Assembly (NCBI RefSeq): GCF_019050325.1
Contig: NZ_VOMB01000014.1
Span: 1 to 64,000 of the forward strand
Direction of reading: 5' to 3'
Length of the DNA: 64,000 nt
Origin: [Mycobacterium] fortunisiensis
GTDB lineage: Bacteria; Actinomycetota; Actinomycetes; Mycobacteriales; Mycobacteriaceae
How positions within the stretch are numbered: the first letter of the stretch is position 1; the number at the start of each line of letters is the position of its first letter. The notes below the pieces were generated by a model that saw only the letters and a list, made by a program, of their open reading frames with translations, made no database searches and was not told where the DNA came from. Made by a program: the position numbers and the translations under genes. This document shows positions 9,248 to 19,780 of this stretch, piece after piece.

Positions 9248-9670
9248 CTACTCGACGACGAACACCGGGATCTGTCGGGTGGTCTTGGTCTGGTACTCGG
9301 CATACGGCGGGTAGGCCTCGACGGCCAGCTTCCACCAGTGCTCACGCTCGTCACCGGCGAGTTCGCGGGCGGTGAGCGAGACGGTCTTGTCGCCGTCCTG
9401 CACCGTCACGGCCGGGTTGGCCTTGACGTTGAAATACCAGGACGGGTGCGCCGGGTCTCCGCCCTTGGACGCCACCATCGCGTAGCGGCCGTTCTCCTCC
9501 ACCCGCATCAACGGCACGTAGCGTTTCTTGCCGGACTTGGCGCCGGTCGTCGTGAACAGCACGATCGGACGGTCGAGCACCTCGACGCCGTCGGTGCTGC
9601 CTTGTTCGAGGATGCGTTGGGTCTGCTCGCGAACCCAGTCGGTGGGGCTCAGCTCGGCTTGTTCAGTCAC
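9248..9670 (-). CDS. Deazaflavin (F420)-dependent nitroreductase-family protein
   Basis: 140 aa from GTG 9670. The frame is open upstream, but that part reads as a shadow of the next gene. The Ddn/DUF385 family pattern is visible: LFTTTGAKSGKKRYVPLMRVEENGRYAMVASKGGDPAHPSWYFNVKANP and a C-terminal YPPYAEYQTKTTRQIPVFVVE. Family members bind F420 or related cofactors and reduce quinones, nitro compounds or other acceptors in mycobacteria. It converges on the acyltransferase gene with a 3-bp gap and lies 40 bp downstream of a quinone-oxidoreductase-like gene, possibly co-transcribed. Confidence 0.87.
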   Translation of the reverse strand: MTEQAELSPTDWVREQTQRILEQGSTDGVEVLDRPIVLFTTTGAKSGKKRYVPLMRVEENGRYAMVASKGGDPAHPSWYFNVKANPAVTVQDGDKTVSLTARELAGDEREHWWKLAVEAYPPYAEYQTKTTRQIPVFVVE

Positions 9671-9710
9671 CCACCGGCCAACATCAGTCGGCGCGCGACT
9701 ATTCCGGCGG

Positions 9711-10691
9711 CTACCGGAGCTTGAGCACCACTTTGCCTTTGGCGGTGCGGTTCTCCAACGAGGCGATGGCCTGTGCGGCCTGATCCAACGGATACACCTC
9801 GGGCCGGGGCGGGGCCACCGCGCCAGACGCCAGCAGCGGCCGCAGTTCGGCCCACTGCTCCTGCAGATAGCCCGGATGGGAGAACGTCCAGGCGCCCCAG
9901 CCCGCACCGACGACGTCGACGTTGTTGAGCAGCAGTCGATTGACCTTGACCGTGGGGATCTCGCCGCCGGTGAAGCCGACCACCAGCAGGCGTCCGCCCA
10001 CCGCCAACGACCGCAGGGAGTCGGTGAAACGGTCACCGCCGACCGGGTCGAGCACGATGTCCACGCCGCGGCCGTCGGTGAGTTCCTTCACCGCCTCGCG
10101 GAATCCGTCGGCCAACACCACATCCGATGCCCCTGCCGCACGCGCGATCTCGGCCTTCTCCTCGGTGGACACCACGGCGATGGTGCGCGTCGCACCCAGT
10201 GCCGGCGCCAGCCGCAGCGCCGACGTGCCGATGCCGCCCGCGGCGCCGTGCACGAGCACGGTCTCGCCCTCGGCCAGCCGGCCGCGGGTGCGCAGGGCGA
10301 ATTGCACGGTCAGGTCGTTGAACAGGATGCCGGCCCCGGCCTCGAAGGACACCGCGTCCGGCAGCGCGAACACCCGCTCGGCGGGCAGGGCCACCACTTC
10401 GGCCATCCCGCCCGACAGCATGGTCAGCCCCAGTACCCGGTCCCCGGCGCAGACGTGTGCCCCGGCCGGGGCGCTGCGCACCACGCCGGCCACCTCGGCA
10501 CCCGGGCTGAACGGCAGATCCGGCTTGTACTGGTAGAGACCACGGGTGAGCAGGGCGTCGGGGAACGCGACACCGGCGGCGTGGACGTCGATCACCACGG
10601 TGCCGTCGGCGGCGTCGCCGTTCGGTTCGGGCACCTCGGCCACCTGGACGGCGTCGGGACCGTCGAGTCGGGTGATCTGTGCTGCACGCAT
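9711..10691 (-). CDS. MDR-family NADPH:quinone oxidoreductase-like protein
   Basis: 326 aa. The start at 10691 is set by GAAGGAGA seven nt upstream. It is a zinc-free medium-chain reductase: there is no catalytic Cys or zinc lobe, and the NADPH loop GAAGGIG is at 149-155. FSPGAEVAGVV and C-terminal GKVVLKL also fit the QOR family. Typical substrates are quinones and enones. It is divergent from a zinc alcohol dehydrogenase gene across a 73-bp gap holding a short palindrome. Confidence 0.88.
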   Translation of the reverse strand: MRAAQITRLDGPDAVQVAEVPEPNGDAADGTVVIDVHAAGVAFPDALLTRGLYQYKPDLPFSPGAEVAGVVRSAPAGAHVCAGDRVLGLTMLSGGMAEVVALPAERVFALPDAVSFEAGAGILFNDLTVQFALRTRGRLAEGETVLVHGAAGGIGTSALRLAPALGATRTIAVVSTEEKAEIARAAGASDVVLADGFREAVKELTDGRGVDIVLDPVGGDRFTDSLRSLAVGGRLLVVGFTGGEIPTVKVNRLLLNNVDVVGAGWGAWTFSHPGYLQEQWAELRPLLASGAVAPPRPEVYPLDQAAQAIASLENRTAKGKVVLKLR

Positions 10692-10730
10692 CGATTTCTC
10701 CTTCGGGGGGCTGGGGCCGCCCGCCAATTG

Positions 10731-10758
10731 TGACAGGTGTCAAGTCTGTCGTTAGCAT
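10731..10758. promoter_or_regulatory. TGACA-GG-TGTCA palindrome and leaderless -10 box
   Basis: A 12-bp palindrome TGACAGGTGTCA (10731-10742) lies between two divergent dehydrogenase genes. TAGCAT (10753-10758) lies 6 nt before the ATG at 10765 and fits a leaderless promoter for the plus-strand gene. The palindrome overlaps its expected -35 position, so it is a plausible regulator site. Confidence 0.45.
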
Positions 10759-10764
10759 CACCGG

Positions 10765-11862
10765 ATGCTCAACGCCCGCGCTGCAGTGCTGCTCGACGCC
10801 GGGGCAGACCCACAGCTCACCGAGGTCCAGGTTCGGGAACCGGTCGGCGACGAAGTGCTGGTCCGCATCGACGCTGTCGGGATCTGCCACACCGACGTGA
10901 GCGTCGCCGCGCGGTTTCGCAAGCTGCCGATGGTGTTCGGCCACGAAGGCGCGGGCACCGTGGTCCAGGCCGGGCCGGAGGCCACGCCCCAGGTCGGGGA
11001 CCAGGTGGTTCTCACCTTCGCCAGCTGCGGCGCCTGCGCGACCTGCCGGGCGGATGCTCCGGCGTACTGCGCGCATTCCACCGACCTCAACATGCGCGGC
11101 AGCCGTCGCGACGAGTCCAGCGCGCTCTACCGCGACGGTGCACCGGTCGGCGGCGGCTTCTTCGGCCAGTCCAGCTTCTGCACGTATGCGATCGCCGGTA
11201 GCCGCAATGCCGTGGTGCTGCCCGAACCGATCGATCCGGCGCTGGCCGCCCCGCTGGGCTGCAGCGTGCAGACCGGGGTCGGTGCCGTGCTCAACGTGCT
11301 CACCCCGCGACCCGAGGACGCCGTTGTGGTGTTCGGTGCCGGCGCCGTCGGCCTGTCAGCGGTCATGGGGGCCCGCATCGCGGGGTGCCAAACCATCGTC
11401 GCCGTCGATCCGATCGCCCAACGTCGAACGCTGGCAACTGAATTGGGTGCCACCGCGACCATCGACCCGATGGCCGTCGACGCCGCCGCGGCGGTGCTGG
11501 AGCGGACCGGACCGGTGGCCGCCGCGGTCGACACCACCGCGAGGCCCGACGTCCTGGCCGCCGCCGTCGGGGTGTTGCGTGAGCGCGGCACGCTGGCGCT
11601 GCTGGGTCTCGGCGCGTTGAGCGCCGAGCTGCCCGTCGCCCTGATCATGGGCAAGGGCCTGACCGTGCGCGGGGTGGTGGAGGGCGACAGCGAGCCGCAG
11701 CGCTTCATCCCGCACCTGGTCGATCTGCATCGCCGTGGCGAACTTCCGATCGAGGCGTTGGTGAGCCGCTACCGCTTCGCGGACTTCGATCGGGCCTGGG
11801 CCGCTGCGAAAGCGGCTGACGTGGTCAAACCCGTGCTGTGCACCGGCGCGGTAGGCTCGTAA
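10765..11862 (+). CDS. Zinc-dependent alcohol dehydrogenase (MDR family)
   Basis: 365 aa. Catalytic zinc ligands C41 and H60-E61 (GHEGAG), the structural zinc cysteines C88, C91, C94 and C102, and a Rossmann motif FGAGAVG are all present. The extended loop between the zinc lobe and the cofactor domain (STDLNMRGSRRDESSALYRDG and GGGFFGQSSFCTYA) resembles aryl-alcohol and class III type dehydrogenases that oxidise alcohols with NAD+. It is probably leaderless. An alpha/beta hydrolase gene follows after 43 bp. Confidence 0.9.
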   Translation: MLNARAAVLLDAGADPQLTEVQVREPVGDEVLVRIDAVGICHTDVSVAARFRKLPMVFGHEGAGTVVQAGPEATPQVGDQVVLTFASCGACATCRADAPAYCAHSTDLNMRGSRRDESSALYRDGAPVGGGFFGQSSFCTYAIAGSRNAVVLPEPIDPALAAPLGCSVQTGVGAVLNVLTPRPEDAVVVFGAGAVGLSAVMGARIAGCQTIVAVDPIAQRRTLATELGATATIDPMAVDAAAAVLERTGPVAAAVDTTARPDVLAAAVGVLRERGTLALLGLGALSAELPVALIMGKGLTVRGVVEGDSEPQRFIPHLVDLHRRGELPIEALVSRYRFADFDRAWAAAKAADVVKPVLCTGAVGS

Positions 11863-11905
11863 ACCACCCGTTTCGACGGGCAGCGGCACCCCTGAAAGGA
11901 GCCTC

Positions 11906-12832
11906 ATGTCCCTTCCTCAGCTACCACCGGGACGCGCCGTCGAGGTTCGTGCGGTCGACGGTGTGCGGTTGCATGCCGAGGTGTTCGGGCCGGCCGACGG
12001 CTATCCGATCGTGCTCGCCCACGGCATCACCTGCGCCATCGGTGTCTGGGCCCACCAGATCGCTGACCTGGCCGCCGACTACCGCGTCATCGCCTACGAC
12101 CACCGTGGGCACGGTCGCAGTGAGGCGCCCCGCGGGCGGCAGCGTTACAGCCTCAACCACCTCGCCGCAGACCTGGACGCGGTGCTCGACGCCACACTGA
12201 ACCCCGGTGAGCACGCCGTCATCGCCGGGCATTCGATGGGCGGCATCGCGATCACCTCGTGGTCGCAGCGGTATCCGGCCCGGGTGCCCGCCCGCGCGGA
12301 TGCCGTCGCGCTGATCAACACCACCACCGGCGACCTGGTGCGTGACGTGCAGCTGCTGGCGGTGCCCGCGCCGCTGGCATCGACCCGGATCCGGGCGGCC
12401 GGCACCGCGATCAGAACATTCGGCGGGGCCCGGATGCCCCGGTTCGCCGAGCGTCCCAACAAGCGCTTCGTCTCACGGCTGGCGGTGGGCCGCGACGCCG
12501 AGCCCTGGGTCTCGGAGTTCATCTACCAGTTGTTCGCCGAGACCCCGGCGGCCGGGCGCGGCGGCTGGGCCCGCGCCCTGGTCAACAGCATGGGGCCGCA
12601 ACACATCTCGTTGCGAAACCTGTCGGTGCCCACCCTGGTGATCGGCAGCGCCAAAGACCGCCTGCTGCCCATCACCGCCGCACGCCGCATCGCGGCGGAC
12701 GCGCCCAACCTGCGCGGGTTCGTCGAGATGACCGGTGGACACTGCGCCATCCTGGAATGCCCGTCACAGGTCAACGCCCAGTTGCGGGCACTGGCCGAGT
12801 CGGTGGCCGCGCCCCGACCGGTCAGCCGGTGA
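11906..12832 (+). CDS. Alpha/beta hydrolase
   Basis: 308 aa. The nucleophile elbow GHSMGG (S110), the oxyanion region [13 protein letters not shown], an acid in [11 protein letters not shown] and the catalytic His in GGHCAILE give a complete triad. An AAAGGAG ribosome binding site lies 6 nt before the ATG. Substrate cannot be told from sequence. Its 3' end overlaps the convergent amine-oxidase gene by 11 bp. Confidence 0.9.
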   Translation: MSLPQLPPGRAVEVRAVDGVRLHAEVFGPADGYPIVLAHGITCAIGVWAHQIADLAADYRVIAYDHRGHGRSEAPRGRQRYSLNHLAADLDAVLDATLNPGEHAVIAGHSMGGIAITSWSQRYPARVPARADAVALINTTTGDLVRDVQLLAVPAPLASTRIRAAGTAIRTFGGARMPRFAERPNKRFVSRLAVGRDAEPWVSEFIYQLFAETPAAGRGGWARALVNSMGPQHISLRNLSVPTLVIGSAKDRLLPITAARRIAADAPNLRGFVEMTGGHCAILECPSQVNAQLRALAESVAAPRPVSR

Positions 12833-14183
12833 GGCGGGCGGCCACCTGTTCGGCCGCCCGCTGACCGGAGCGCACCGCACCGTCGAGGAACCCGGTCCAT
12901 TTGTCGGCGGTCTCGGTGCCGGCCCAGTAGATGGCATCCACCGGTTCACGAAGCCACCGGCCGTACTGTGTCCAGGACCCCGGCGGCACCGCTGCCGTCG
13001 GCCCTCCGGGAGCGAATTGTTCTGTGCCCCAACAATGATCGAGGTAATCGATCGGTTGCAACGCCGCATCGCCGAACAGCGCGGCGAACCCGGACAGCGC
13101 CTGCGCACACCGCTGCTCGGCAGGTAGCCGGTCGAAGCTGCGGGAATCGGTGAACCCCAGCAGGATGCCGGGGCCGGCCGTGCCGTTGTCGCCCGGGCTG
13201 ACATCGAAGGTGATGAACACCGGGCCCTCGTCCGACAGCGCCTCGCCCGAACAGCCGTTGGCCCGCCAGAACGGTCGCTCATAGGCCGCGTAGGCCTTGC
13301 TCAGGTTTCCTTGCGGCCAGCTCGCGGCCAGTTCGGTGTAGGGCTCGGGAAGTGCTGGGGTGAACTGGATTGCGCTGCGGTGTGCGGGCGGCACTGCCAC
13401 GATCACCGCCTGCGCGTGCACGACGGTCCCGGCGCTGCCGACCGCCACGGTGCCGTCGGGTCGGCGTTCGATCCGGTCCACCGGGGCCCCGAGCACCACC
13501 CGGTCGCCCAGCTCCTCGGTCATCCGCAGGGCGATCTGCTGGGTGCCCTCGGCGAATCGGTCCTGCTGCGCGCCGCCGCGGACATCGAGCATGCGGTCGA
13601 GCCCGCCGGCGGCCTTGACGTACCGCGCCGCGTGCAGCATCGACACCTGATCGGGTTCGGCGCCCCAGGTGACCCTGGACATGATCGCCATCAGGTTGCG
13701 GGTCGAGGCGCTGGCATCCACCGAGCGCAACCAACCCTCCAGGCTGCGTCCATCGAGTTTGTGCGCATTGGGGCTGTTCCACGGCTCGTCGACCCGGATC
13801 AGACGGCACAGCCGCTCGAATCGCCACTGGATGCGGGACACGTCGAACAGTTCCATCATCGACAGTCGCGGGATCGTGCTGCGGTACGACCGCACGCGGC
13901 CGTGCCAGCGGATCAGGTTCTTGCCGCGGTCGTAGGTCGGAACGGTCCGGCAGCCGAGTTCGGCGGCCAGCGCCAGCACCGCGTCCTGGGTGGGGCCGAC
14001 GAAGGTGGCGCCCAGGTCGACGGGCACCCCGGCGATCGTGGCGGTCGACGAACGTCCACCCACCCGGTCGCGGCCCTCCAGCACCGCCACCTGGTGCCCG
14101 CTGCGGACCAGGGCGCGCGCGGCGGACAGCCCGGCGAAGCCGGCGCCCACCACGACGACGTCGGTGCTGGTTGGGACGCTCAC
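12822..14183 (-). CDS. Flavin monoamine oxidase-family protein
   Basis: 453 aa. The N-terminal FAD motif [16 protein letters not shown] (10-25) is followed by [12 protein letters not shown]. The C-terminal FAD motif is [27 protein letters not shown]. These place it in the MAO/putrescine oxidase family, which oxidises amines to aldehydes with release of H2O2. It starts at GTG 14183 with GAGGGG directly before it, a very short spacing. It is separated by only 18 bp from the divergent F420 oxidoreductase gene. Confidence 0.88.
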   Translation of the reverse strand: MSVPTSTDVVVVGAGFAGLSAARALVRSGHQVAVLEGRDRVGGRSSTATIAGVPVDLGATFVGPTQDAVLALAAELGCRTVPTYDRGKNLIRWHGRVRSYRSTIPRLSMMELFDVSRIQWRFERLCRLIRVDEPWNSPNAHKLDGRSLEGWLRSVDASASTRNLMAIMSRVTWGAEPDQVSMLHAARYVKAAGGLDRMLDVRGGAQQDRFAEGTQQIALRMTEELGDRVVLGAPVDRIERRPDGTVAVGSAGTVVHAQAVIVAVPPAHRSAIQFTPALPEPYTELAASWPQGNLSKAYAAYERPFWRANGCSGEALSDEGPVFITFDVSPGDNGTAGPGILLGFTDSRSFDRLPAEQRCAQALSGFAALFGDAALQPIDYLDHCWGTEQFAPGGPTAAVPPGSWTQYGRWLREPVDAIYWAGTETADKWTGFLDGAVRSGQRAAEQVAARLTG

Positions 14184-14188
14184 CCCTC

Positions 14189-14194
14189 TAGGCT
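14189..14194 (+). promoter_or_regulatory. -10 box of a probably leaderless gene
   Basis: TAGGCT fits TANNNT and ends 7 nt before the ATG at 14202. The divergent gap is only 18 bp, so the -35 region of this promoter lies inside the amine-oxidase coding sequence. Confidence 0.5.
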
Positions 14195-14201
14195 CTCACG
14201 C

Positions 14202-15182
14202 ATGAAGGTCATGACAGCGTTGTTCGGGCCGACCGACGCGATCGACCGGGCCGCGGCCCTGCGCGAGGCCGGCGCCAGCGGGGTGTTCACCTTCGAGGGG
14301 CCGCACGACGTGTTCGCCCCGCTGACCCTGGCCGCCACCGTCGGCGGCCTCGACCTCATGACGAATGTGGCAATTGCCTTTCCCCGCAACCCGATTCATC
14401 TGGCACACCAGGCGATCGACCATCAGATCCTGTCCGGCGGACGGTTCACGCTGGGGTTGGGCACCCAGATCCGCACCCAGATCGAGAAGCGGTTCGGCGC
14501 GGAGTTCGATCGGCCGGTGGCCCGGATGGCCGAGTTCGTCGCGGCGCTGCGGGCGATTTTCGCCGCCTGGCAGACCGGCGAGCGGCTGGATTTCACAGGC
14601 GAGTACTACCGGCACACGCTGATGACGCCGACGTTCACCCCGCGGGACAATCCCTACGGTCCACCGCCGGTCTACGTCGGGGCGTTGGGACCGCGGCTGA
14701 CCCGGGCCACCGCGCAGTTCGCCGACGGGCTGCTGGTCATGCCGTTCGGCTCCAAACGGTTTCTGCACGAGGCCACGCTGCCCGCGGTGCGGGATGGGCT
14801 GGCCGCGGCCGGACGTGCGGCGGGGGAGCTGGCCATCGTCCCGGAGATCATCGTGTCGGCCGGTGGCAACCATGACGCGACGCGACGGCTCCTGGCGTTC
14901 TACGGCTCCACCCCGGCCTATCGGCCGGTGCTGGAGGTGCACGGCTGGGGCGATTTGCAGCCCGAGCTCAATGCACTGTCCAAGCAGGGTCGCTGGCAGG
15001 AGATGGGTTCGCTGATCGACGACGAGGTGTTGCACACCATTGCGGCCTGCGGCAGCCCGGCCGAGATCGCCGCGCACATCCGGGACCGGGTGGAGGGAGT
15101 CTCCGACCGGATCTGCCTGTACCAACCGGGACCGATCGGGCTGGATGCGCTTACCCAGATCGTCGACGCGCTGCGCAGCTGA
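14202..15182 (+). CDS. LLM-class F420-dependent oxidoreductase
   Basis: 326 aa beginning MKVMTALFGPTD. The luciferase-like (beta/alpha)8 pattern is visible: ANVAIAFPRNPIHLAHQAIDHQ (as TNVAIAFPRN), LSGGRFTLGLGTQ, GEYYRHTLMTPTFTP, PPVYVGALGPRLTRATAQFADGLLVMPF and a C-terminal GVSDRICLYQPG. It resembles the F420 subfamily defined around MSMEG_2256. Members use reduced F420 on mostly unknown substrates. It is probably leaderless. A Baeyer-Villiger monooxygenase gene follows 44 bp downstream. Confidence 0.9.
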   Translation: MKVMTALFGPTDAIDRAAALREAGASGVFTFEGPHDVFAPLTLAATVGGLDLMTNVAIAFPRNPIHLAHQAIDHQILSGGRFTLGLGTQIRTQIEKRFGAEFDRPVARMAEFVAALRAIFAAWQTGERLDFTGEYYRHTLMTPTFTPRDNPYGPPPVYVGALGPRLTRATAQFADGLLVMPFGSKRFLHEATLPAVRDGLAAAGRAAGELAIVPEIIVSAGGNHDATRRLLAFYGSTPAYRPVLEVHGWGDLQPELNALSKQGRWQEMGSLIDDEVLHTIAACGSPAEIAAHIRDRVEGVSDRICLYQPGPIGLDALTQIVDALRS

Positions 15183-15226
15183 ACGCCTAGGGTGGTGGTA
15201 CTGGGCGGGACCAAAGGAGGTTCACC

Positions 15227-16732
15227 ATGACTGGCGCGCGTCGTGATGCCGATCCGGACTACACGGATGTGCTCATCATCGGGGCGGGGATCTCCGGGCT
15301 GGGCGCGGCCTACCGCCTCCAGGAGAAGAGCCCGGGGCTGACCTACACCGTGCTGGAACGCCGGGAGCGGATCGGCGGCACCTGGGACCTGTTCCGGTAC
15401 CCGGGGATCCGGTCGGACAGCGACATCTTCACCCTGAGTTTCCCGTTCCATCCCTGGACCCGGCCGGAGAACGTGGCCGACGGCGGCGATATCCGGGAGT
15501 ACCTCACCGAGGCCGCGCGGGCGTACGGCATCGATTCCCATATCCGGTTCAACACCCATGTGCTGTCGGCGGATTGGGATTCGGACACCGACACCTGGAC
15601 CGTGCACACCGACCAGGACGGTCAGGACCGGACCTTCCGGTCCCGGTTCCTGTTCTGCGGCACCGGGTACTACAACTACGACGAGCCCTACACACCGGAG
15701 TTCCCCGGCATCGAGAACTTCGGCGGCGAGGTCGTCCATCCGCAGTTCTGGCCCGAGTCGCTCGATTACTCCGGTAAGCGGGTGGTGGTGATCGGCAGCG
15801 GTGCCACCGCGATCAGCCTGGTGCCGGCGCTGGCCCGGCAGGCCTCCCACGTGACGATGCTGCAGCGCTCACCGACGTACATGATGTCGATGCCGCGGAT
15901 CGATCCGATGGTGCAGGCCATCCGTAAAGTATTGCCGCGCAGGATCGCTCATCAGCTGGTGCGCTTCCGGAATGCGATGGTCCACGTCCTGACGTACTTC
16001 ATGTTCCGTAAGGCACCGCGATTCGGCCGGTGGCTCATCCGCAACCGGACCATCGCGGCGCTACCCGAGGGCTATCCCGTCGACGTGCACTTCAAGCCGC
16101 GCTACAACCCGTGGGATCAGCGCATGTGCCTGGTACTGGACCGGGACTTGTTCGGGCACATCGGCAAGGGCCGCGTCGACATCGTCACCGACCACATCGA
16201 TCACGTCGACGCCACCGGCATCGTCCTGAAATCCGGTGCGCGGGTGGATGCCGACGTGATCGTCACCGCGACCGGGCTGCAACTGCAGGCCCTCGGCGGG
16301 ATCCGGCTGACGATCGACGGGCACGAGGTCAAACCGACCGAGCGGTTCGTCTACAAGGAGTTCCTGCTGGAGGACGTGCCGAACCTGGCCTGGTGCATCG
16401 GCTACACCAATGCGTCGTGGACACTGCGGGCCGACATGACCGCGCGGGCGTTCGCAAACCTGGTGGCCTACATGGGTGCTCGTGGTTACACGCATGCCTA
16501 CCCGCACAAGGGGGCGGCGCCCATGCCGGAGAAACGGACGTGGGATCTGGAGGCCGGCTACATCCAGCGCTCCGCGCATGCGCTGCCGCGGTCGGGCACC
16601 AAACGGCCCTGGCATGTCCGGCACAACTACGTGCTGGATGCCATCGACCACCGCTTCGACCGGATCGAGGAGTCGATGGTCTTCGGCCGGGCCCCTGTTG
16701 CCTCTGTTGCCTCTGAGACAGCGACCGCCTAG
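15227..16732 (+). CDS. EthA/MymA-like Baeyer-Villiger monooxygenase
   Basis: 501 aa. The FAD motif GAGISG (19-24) precedes ERRERIGGTWDLFRYPGIRSDSD. The diagnostic class B motif FxGxxxHxxxW reads FGGEVVHPQFW (165-175). The NADPH motif is VVVIGSGATAISLVPALA. It is similar to M. tuberculosis EthA and MymA along the whole length (HVTMLQRSPTY, YNPWDQRMCLV, GYTNASWTLRAD). This family inserts oxygen next to ketones and, in EthA, activates ethionamide. A perfect AAAGGAGG precedes the ATG by 6 nt. A short Val-Ala repeat (VASVASETATA) ends the protein. Confidence 0.92.
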   Translation: MTGARRDADPDYTDVLIIGAGISGLGAAYRLQEKSPGLTYTVLERRERIGGTWDLFRYPGIRSDSDIFTLSFPFHPWTRPENVADGGDIREYLTEAARAYGIDSHIRFNTHVLSADWDSDTDTWTVHTDQDGQDRTFRSRFLFCGTGYYNYDEPYTPEFPGIENFGGEVVHPQFWPESLDYSGKRVVVIGSGATAISLVPALARQASHVTMLQRSPTYMMSMPRIDPMVQAIRKVLPRRIAHQLVRFRNAMVHVLTYFMFRKAPRFGRWLIRNRTIAALPEGYPVDVHFKPRYNPWDQRMCLVLDRDLFGHIGKGRVDIVTDHIDHVDATGIVLKSGARVDADVIVTATGLQLQALGGIRLTIDGHEVKPTERFVYKEFLLEDVPNLAWCIGYTNASWTLRADMTARAFANLVAYMGARGYTHAYPHKGAAPMPEKRTWDLEAGYIQRSAHALPRSGTKRPWHVRHNYVLDAIDHRFDRIEESMVFGRAPVASVASETATA

Positions 16733-16737
16733 CACCG

Positions 16738-16796
16738 CGAGCGTGCGTGTCTGCCGCCCGCCACGCCGCATTTCGTCAGCAGTTTCCGCACGCTCG
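16738..16796. repeat. 59-bp palindromic intergenic repeat, copy 1
   Basis: Ends CGAGCGTGCG and CGCACGCTCG are exact reverse complements. The element matches the one at 61579-61637 in length and at most positions: the first 31 bases differ at only 3 sites. It follows the monooxygenase stop and could fold as a terminator-like hairpin. Confidence 0.75.
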
Positions 16797-16930
16797 TCGC
16801 AGCGGTGGCCTCGTCGGCGAATCTGCCGACAGCGCAGGGTGAACCACCCCGGCAAGAAGGTTGCCCAGAATCGGGACGACGAGGGGAATCGCCGGTAACC
16901 TTGTCCTGATTCTGGATCGAGAGGGTAGCG

Positions 16931-17434
16931 GTGGCGGTGCGGCGAATTTTTGCGGGAATATGTATCGTCGCGATGGTTGTCACGGGCCTCGGTGTCGCAA
17001 TTTTTCTGTTCAGCCGCCCCGACACCACAACCGCCGCGCCGTCGTCGGTCAGGAGCCCGCTCCCGCCGGTGGGGCCGAAGTTGCCGACGCCCGAAGAATT
17101 CCAGATCGACGTACAGGTCAGCGCACACCAGTGCACCCAGGACCAGGTCTGCACCTACACCTACACGGTCAAGCCGACCTACATCGGCCTCCATCGGTTG
17201 CCGGACCAGGGCTTCGGGGTTTCCTACGAAGTCACCGGCGGCACCCAACCGCAGCAGGGCAACTTCACCATCAGTGACGGGCAGGCGCGCGTCTACACCA
17301 ATGTCACGGTCGAAGGTCCGGCAGGGGCGCAGCTGCAGGCGAGGGCTACCCAGATCAGCCCTGCCCTGGGTCCCCGGCCTGTCGAGCCGGGGACATTCCA
17401 GCCGGCGCAGCCCAGCGCGGCGCCGGCCAACTGA
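16931..17434 (+). CDS. Membrane-anchored or secreted protein of unknown function
   Basis: 167 aa from GTG with GAGAGGG upstream. An N-terminal hydrophobic helix (IFAGICIVAMVVTGLGVAIF, about 6-25) is followed by a Pro/Ser-rich linker. A compact beta-rich domain follows, with two cysteines (CTQDQVCTYTY). The tail is Pro/Ala-rich. It may be a signal-anchor or a cleaved signal peptide. No family was recognised. It converges on the gene at 17436 with a 1-bp gap. TAACCT at 16896-16901 is a possible -10 box. Confidence 0.72.
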   Translation: MAVRRIFAGICIVAMVVTGLGVAIFLFSRPDTTTAAPSSVRSPLPPVGPKLPTPEEFQIDVQVSAHQCTQDQVCTYTYTVKPTYIGLHRLPDQGFGVSYEVTGGTQPQQGNFTISDGQARVYTNVTVEGPAGAQLQARATQISPALGPRPVEPGTFQPAQPSAAPAN

Positions 17435-17435
17435 C

Positions 17436-18547
17436 CTACGGCGCGACGGTGAGCCAGTCGGCGAACCCCGACGGGTCGTGGCGGCCGAGCGCACCGTGTT
17501 CGAATAATCCCCAACCCTCGGATGTCGCCCCGCCTTCGGTGCACACCGCCCGGCCGACATGGTCGATCACGCCGAAACCGGACCGGCCGATGATTGCCGG
17601 ATCGGTCATGTCATAGGTCAGCCGCTCGGTGAATCGCTCACCCTTCCACGTGCCATGGATCCAGTCACTGTCGCCGCCGTAGCCGCCACCGACGTGAATC
17701 GGCACGGGCAGTTTGGATTCCACGTCAAAGCGCACCGGTGTCCCGTCGAGCGCAGTCGCTTCGATCGTGGCTCCGGTCGGGATGCGGGTACCCGAACGGT
17801 AGTGGATCTTGACCCGTGGCCAACCGAGTTGTTCGACGCGGCCGTCCTTGAAGATCCGGCTGCAGTCGTTGAGTGAGCGGAAGCCGCTGGGGTCCTCCTG
17901 GATGATCAGCACGACCGCGAAATCGTCGAACGCCATCGGCACGTACAGCCACCACATGCCCTCGAACGGCGGATCGGCGGGACGTCCGGCCGGTTCGGCC
18001 TCACCGACCGGGCGGATACCCCAGGACCGGTCGCGCGAGCCGATCCAGGTCTGCGGGTCGACGTCGATGTGCCGGCCGTCGATCTCCAGATACCCGCTCC
18101 AGGAACCCACTTGGGCGAAGCGCTGGGCGTCGAGGGTGATGCGGTTGCCCTGACGCATCAGGTGCGGCTGCTCCTGCACCACGTCGAACAACCCGTCCCA
18201 GGTGAGATCGGCGGCGATACCGTCCGTTTCGTCGAGCACGATGCGGACCTTGCGCAGCGGCTCGATGACCTCGACGCGGTAGCCCAGCACGTGTTGATTC
18301 AGTCGATCCTGATCGATCGCGTCGGACAGGTGCACCGCGGTCTGCTCGTCCCCGCGCCGTACCAGAAAGAAGGCGTCCTTCACCCCGAGGTTGGGGTAGT
18401 AGCCGATGCCGCTGATGACGAAGATGTCGCCGGTGCGGTCGTGGGCATTGAAATAGGAGCGGTCGTAGAAGTTGCGGTCCGACGATCCCGGCCAGGCGAT
18501 CGGCTGGGGAACTTGATGTACCGGGTATTCGTCCATCGGGCCGAGCA

Positions 18548-18548
<1 letters not shown>
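17436..18548 (-). CDS. Lipocalin-like (AttH/CrtC-type) hypothetical protein
   Basis: 370 aa, soluble, no signal peptide. The pattern of paired beta domains with YLEIDGRHIDVDPQTWIGSRDRSWGIRPVG in the middle recalls AttH/hydroxyneurosporene-synthase-like double lipocalins (an inference from motif memory). Its ATG overlaps the stop of the upstream phosphotransferase gene (TGATG), so the two are translationally coupled and probably share a job. Function is unknown; a ligand-binding or hydratase-like role is possible. Confidence 0.75.
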
Positions 18549-19735
<1,187 letters not shown>

Positions 19736-19747
19736 TCAACTCTTCCT

Positions 19748-19775
19748 TACCGCCACTATTACGATACTGTTGGTA
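19748..19775. promoter_or_regulatory. 28-bp imperfect palindrome between phosphotransferase and tetR
   Basis: The pattern TACC..CA.TAT....ATA.TG..GGTA has 10 of 14 arm positions matched. It fills most of the 45-bp divergent gap, next to the TetR start codon, and is a likely TetR operator controlling both genes. Confidence 0.5.
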
Positions 19776-19780
19776 GCGTT

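Noticed and set aside
13311..14201. Upstream in-frame extension of the LLM oxidoreductase gene
   Set aside because: The extra 297 residues lie opposite the amine oxidase gene and read as shadow; the family starts at MKVMTALFG, just after a leaderless -10 box.
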